A stretch of 64,000 nt of DNA from an uncultured Propionibacteriaceae bacterium (lineage in GTDB: Bacteria > Actinomycetota > Actinomycetes > Propionibacteriales > Propionibacteriaceae), in assembly GCA_937926975.1 (NCBI GenBank), contig CALBCJ010000032.1:1-64000 (forward strand). Reading direction: 5' to 3'. Positions 61,515 to 64,000 of this stretch are shown here, piece by piece. Both the position numbers and the translations under genes were made by a program. A model generated the notes under the pieces. It did no database searches, had not been told where the DNA came from, and saw only the letters and a list, made by a program, of their open reading frames with translations. Every line of letters starts with the position of its first letter. Position 1 is the first letter of the stretch.

Positions 61515-62564
61515 CTACCCGACGGGGTGGCTGCCAGTCATCCGTACGCTGCCGTCACCCTCGCCGACCTCGCCCAGCACCCAGGAGTCGACGCCCCGCT
61601 CGGCGAGCAGCCGTACGGCCGGGTCGACCTGGTCGGCGGGCAGCACCACCGCCATCCCGACGCCCATGTTGAGGGTCGCCTCCAGGTCCGGCTGGCTGAC
61701 CTCACCCAGCCGCTGCACCAGGGAGAAGACCGGCGCCGGCGACCAGGTCGCCCGGTCCAGCCGGGCGGACAGGTGCTCCGGCAGCACCCGGGCCAGGTTG
61801 CTCGCCAGCCCGCCACCGGTGATGTGGCTCATCGCGTGCACCTCGACCGCGGCGGCCAGGTCCAGCACGTCCTTCGCGTACACCCGGGTCGGCTCCAGCA
61901 GCTCCTCACCCAGGGTCCGTCCCAGCTCCGGCAGGTGCTGGTCCAGCCGCAGCCCCGCCTGCTGCAGCAGCACCGCCCGGACCAGGGAGTAGCCGTTCGA
62001 GTGCAGCCCAGACGAGGCCAGCGCCAGCACCACGTCACCGGCCACCACCCGCTGCGGGCCGAGGACCTCATCAGCCTCCACCACCCCGGTGGTGGCGCCC
62101 GCAACGTCGTACTCGTCAGCGGCCAGCAGCCCCGGGTGCTCGGCGGTCTCGCCGCCCAGCAGCGCCGCTCCCGCCGCCGTACAGGCCGCCGCAATGCCAG
62201 ACACGATCGCCGCCACCCGCTCCGGAACCAGGACCCCGCAGGCGATGTAGTCGGTGACGAAGAGCGGCTCAGCGCCCACCACGACCAGGTCGTCGACCAG
62301 CATCCCGACCAGGTCCCAGCCGATCGTGTGGTGGATGCCGAGCGCCTGGGCGATCGCCACCTTGGTGCCCACCCCGTCGGTCGAGGTGGCCAGCACCGGC
62401 TTGCGGTACGAGCGCAGCGCGCTGGCGTCGAAGAGCCCGGCGAAACCGCCCAGGCCGCCCACCACCTCCGGCCGGTGGGTGGCGCGGACCTGCTCCTTCA
62501 TCAGCTCGACGGCACGGTCACCGGCCTCGATGTCGACACCCGCCCGGGCGTACGCACTGGTCAC
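61515..62564 (-). CDS. purM: Phosphoribosylformylglycinamidine cyclo-ligase (AIR synthetase)
   Basis: 349 aa. It closes FGAM to AIR with ATP. Motifs YARAGVDIEAGDRAV, STDGVGTKV, LLGGETAEHPG, GLHSNGYSL and HITGGGLASNL are all present and the length is normal. The GTG start overlaps the purF stop (GTGA), so purF and purM are translated as a coupled pair. Confidence 0.98.
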   Translation of the reverse strand: MTSAYARAGVDIEAGDRAVELMKEQVRATHRPEVVGGLGGFAGLFDASALRSYRKPVLATSTDGVGTKVAIAQALGIHHTIGWDLVGMLVDDLVVVGAEPLFVTDYIACGVLVPERVAAIVSGIAAACTAAGAALLGGETAEHPGLLAADEYDVAGATTGVVEADEVLGPQRVVAGDVVLALASSGLHSNGYSLVRAVLLQQAGLRLDQHLPELGRTLGEELLEPTRVYAKDVLDLAAAVEVHAMSHITGGGLASNLARVLPEHLSARLDRATWSPAPVFSLVQRLGEVSQPDLEATLNMGVGMAVVLPADQVDPAVRLLAERGVDSWVLGEVGEGDGSVRMTGSHPVG

Positions 62565-64000
62565 ATGGCCTCCTGAGAGATGCCGAGCTGCTCGGCAGCC
62601 CGGGAGGGGATCCCGACGGGGTAGTCGCCGTCGAAGCAGGCCCGGCAGAGCCGCTCGCCGGAAATCCCGGTCGAGGCGACCAGCCCCTCCAGCGAGCAGT
62701 AGCCGAGGCTGTCGGCCCCGATCGAGCGGCAGATCTCGTCGACGCTCATCCCAGGGGCGATCAGCTCGGCCCGGGTGGCGAAGTCAATGCCGTAGAAGCA
62801 GGGCCACTCGACCGGCGGCGACGAGATCCGGACGTGGACCTCCCGGGCCCCGGCCTCCCGCAGCATCCGGACCAGGGCCCGCTGGGTGTTGCCCCGCACG
62901 ATCGAGTCGTCCACCACGACCAGCCGCTTGCCGCCGATCACGTCCCGCAGCGGGTTCAGCTTCAGCCGGATCCCGAGCTGGCGGATGGTCTGCGAGGGCT
63001 GGATGAAGGTCCGGCCCACGTACGCGTTCTTCACCAGGCCCATCCCGTACGGGATCCTCGACGCCTCGGCGTAGCCGATCGCGGCCGGGGTGCCGGACTC
63101 CGGCACCGGGATCACCAGGTCGGCGTCCACCGGGTGCTCCATCGCCAGGGTCCGGCCGATCTCGCGGCGGACCTGGTGCACCCGCCGGCCAGAGATCACC
63201 GTGTCAGGCCGCGACAGGTAGACGTACTCGAACAGGCAGCCCTTCGGCCGGGACTCGGCGAAGCGCTCCGAGCGCACCCCCTGAGCATCAATGGTGACCA
63301 GCTCTCCGGGCTCCACCTCCCGGACCAGGGCAGCGCCGACAATGTCCAGTGCGGCAGTCTCCGAGGCCACCACCCAGCCGGTCTCCAGCCGGCCCAGCAC
63401 CAGCGGCCGGACCCCTTGCGGGTCACGCGCCGCGTACAGAGCGGTCTCGGTCATGAAGACCAGGCAGTACGCGCCGCGCAGCCGGGGCAGCAGGTCCAGC
63501 GCCGCCTCGCGCAGACCCCGGTCGTGGTAGCTGCCGAGCAGCCCGGAGACCAGAGAGGTGTCGTTGGTGGAGTCCAGGGTCTGCTTGTGCGGGACCGGTT
63601 CGTCCGGGCTGCGCTCGGCCAGCATCTGCTCCAGCTGGTCGGTGTTGGTGAGGTTGCCGTTGTGGGCCAGGGCCAGCCCGCCGTCACCGAGGGCCCGGAA
63701 GGTCGGCTGGGCGTTGCTCCAGACACTGGCGCCGGTCGTCGAGTAGCGGGTGTGCCCGATCGCGATGTGACCGGTCAGCGACGACAACGTGGCCTCGTCG
63801 AAGACCTGCGAGACCAGGCCCATGTCTTTGAAGACCATGATCCGCTCGCCGTTGCTGACCGCCAGCCCGGCCGACTCCTGGCCCCGGTGCTGCAGCGCGT
63901 ACAGGGCGAAGTAGGTGAGCTTAGAGACGTCCTCGTTGGGCGCCCAGACCCCGAAGACCCCGCACGCGTCCTGCGGGCCGGTGTCGTGGGGGTCGAGCTC
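62561..64000 (-). CDS. purF: Amidophosphoribosyltransferase, 5' end outside the window
   Basis: 479 codons are visible; the N-terminus starts past the right edge. The first step of purine synthesis. The catalytic Cys lies in DACGVFGVWAP near the edge, followed by LQHRGQESAGLAV and YSTTGA (glutaminase half), and the PRPP motif VVVDDSIVRGNT with CFYGIDFA in the phosphoribosyl half. The cysteines that bind a 4Fe-4S cluster in Bacillus-type PurF are represented by CRSIG, YCSL and LCRACFDG. Only few bases of the N-terminus are missing if typical. Confidence 0.97.
   Translation of the reverse strand, partial: ELDPHDTGPQDACGVFGVWAPNEDVSKLTYFALYALQHRGQESAGLAVSNGERIMVFKDMGLVSQVFDEATLSSLTGHIAIGHTRYSTTGASVWSNAQPTFRALGDGGLALAHNGNLTNTDQLEQMLAERSPDEPVPHKQTLDSTNDTSLVSGLLGSYHDRGLREAALDLLPRLRGAYCLVFMTETALYAARDPQGVRPLVLGRLETGWVVASETAALDIVGAALVREVEPGELVTIDAQGVRSERFAESRPKGCLFEYVYLSRPDTVISGRRVHQVRREIGRTLAMEHPVDADLVIPVPESGTPAAIGYAEASRIPYGMGLVKNAYVGRTFIQPSQTIRQLGIRLKLNPLRDVIGGKRLVVVDDSIVRGNTQRALVRMLREAGAREVHVRISSPPVEWPCFYGIDFATRAELIAPGMSVDEICRSIGADSLGYCSLEGLVASTGISGERLCRACFDGDYPVGIPSRAAEQLGISQEAM

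Overview
The window is high-GC, gene-dense DNA from an actinobacterium, most likely of the Propionibacteriales type. The evidence is an HspR/HAIR box in front of clpB, a DUF3073 gene beside purM and purF, class E sortase and lactococcin-972-type genes, and many start codons that sit 6-7 nt behind a TANNNT -10 element (leaderless transcripts). The genus is not claimed.

Layout. 1-2.1 kb: end of an unidentified gene, a CsoR/CstR-type sensor, a decayed trans-sulfuration enzyme fragment, a small secreted protein and two YbaB-like proteins. 2.2-9.2 kb: clpB, an ABC-2 exporter operon, an MFS transporter and a spermidine-synthase-like methyltransferase. 9.2-12.4 kb (minus strand): a compact toxin operon with a YbaB-like protein, two WXG100/ESX-like proteins, an Ntox15 (Tde1-type DNase) toxin and two tandem copies of its Tdi1-like immunity gene. 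12.6-18.6 kb: sortase, pyrE, LemA, DedA, SpoU methyltransferase, a PH-like membrane protein, class II aldolase and two small proteins. 18.8-22.6 kb: a lactococcin 972 locus with two precursor genes, each with its own copied promoter and leader hairpin, then the membrane protein and ABC ATPase. 22.7-25.7 kb: a secreted 5'-nucleotidase with three surface repeats.

25.9-42.4 kb and 61.5-64 kb hold most of de novo purine synthesis: purA, purD, purB, a purC-purS fusion with a ~400-residue disordered linker, purQ, purL, purM and purF (5' end outside the window). Inside this block lies a divergent three-gene unit: a Nudix-derived NrtR-like regulator facing an operon of a VWA protein and a diverged PurA paralogue. 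The paralogue keeps the catalytic Asp and His but lacks the canonical aspartate-binding and guanine-binding motifs. This is the best candidate here for an undescribed system.

42.5-51.8 kb: three tandem membrane-anchored paralogues, an M20 peptidase, an FMN riboswitch driving a RibX/RibY-like riboflavin transporter without its ATPase, tRNA-Lys, a membrane protein with a GroEL-apical-like domain, a zincin and an SH3b cell-wall protein. 51.9-56.3 kb (minus strand): a two-component system and a three-gene ATPase/TPR operon behind paired palindromic operators. 56.4-61.5 kb: tRNA-Glu, tRNA-Asp, tRNA-Phe, a fructosamine-kinase-like protein, a hydrolase, DUF3073, and a membrane protein with a very long acidic N-terminal region.
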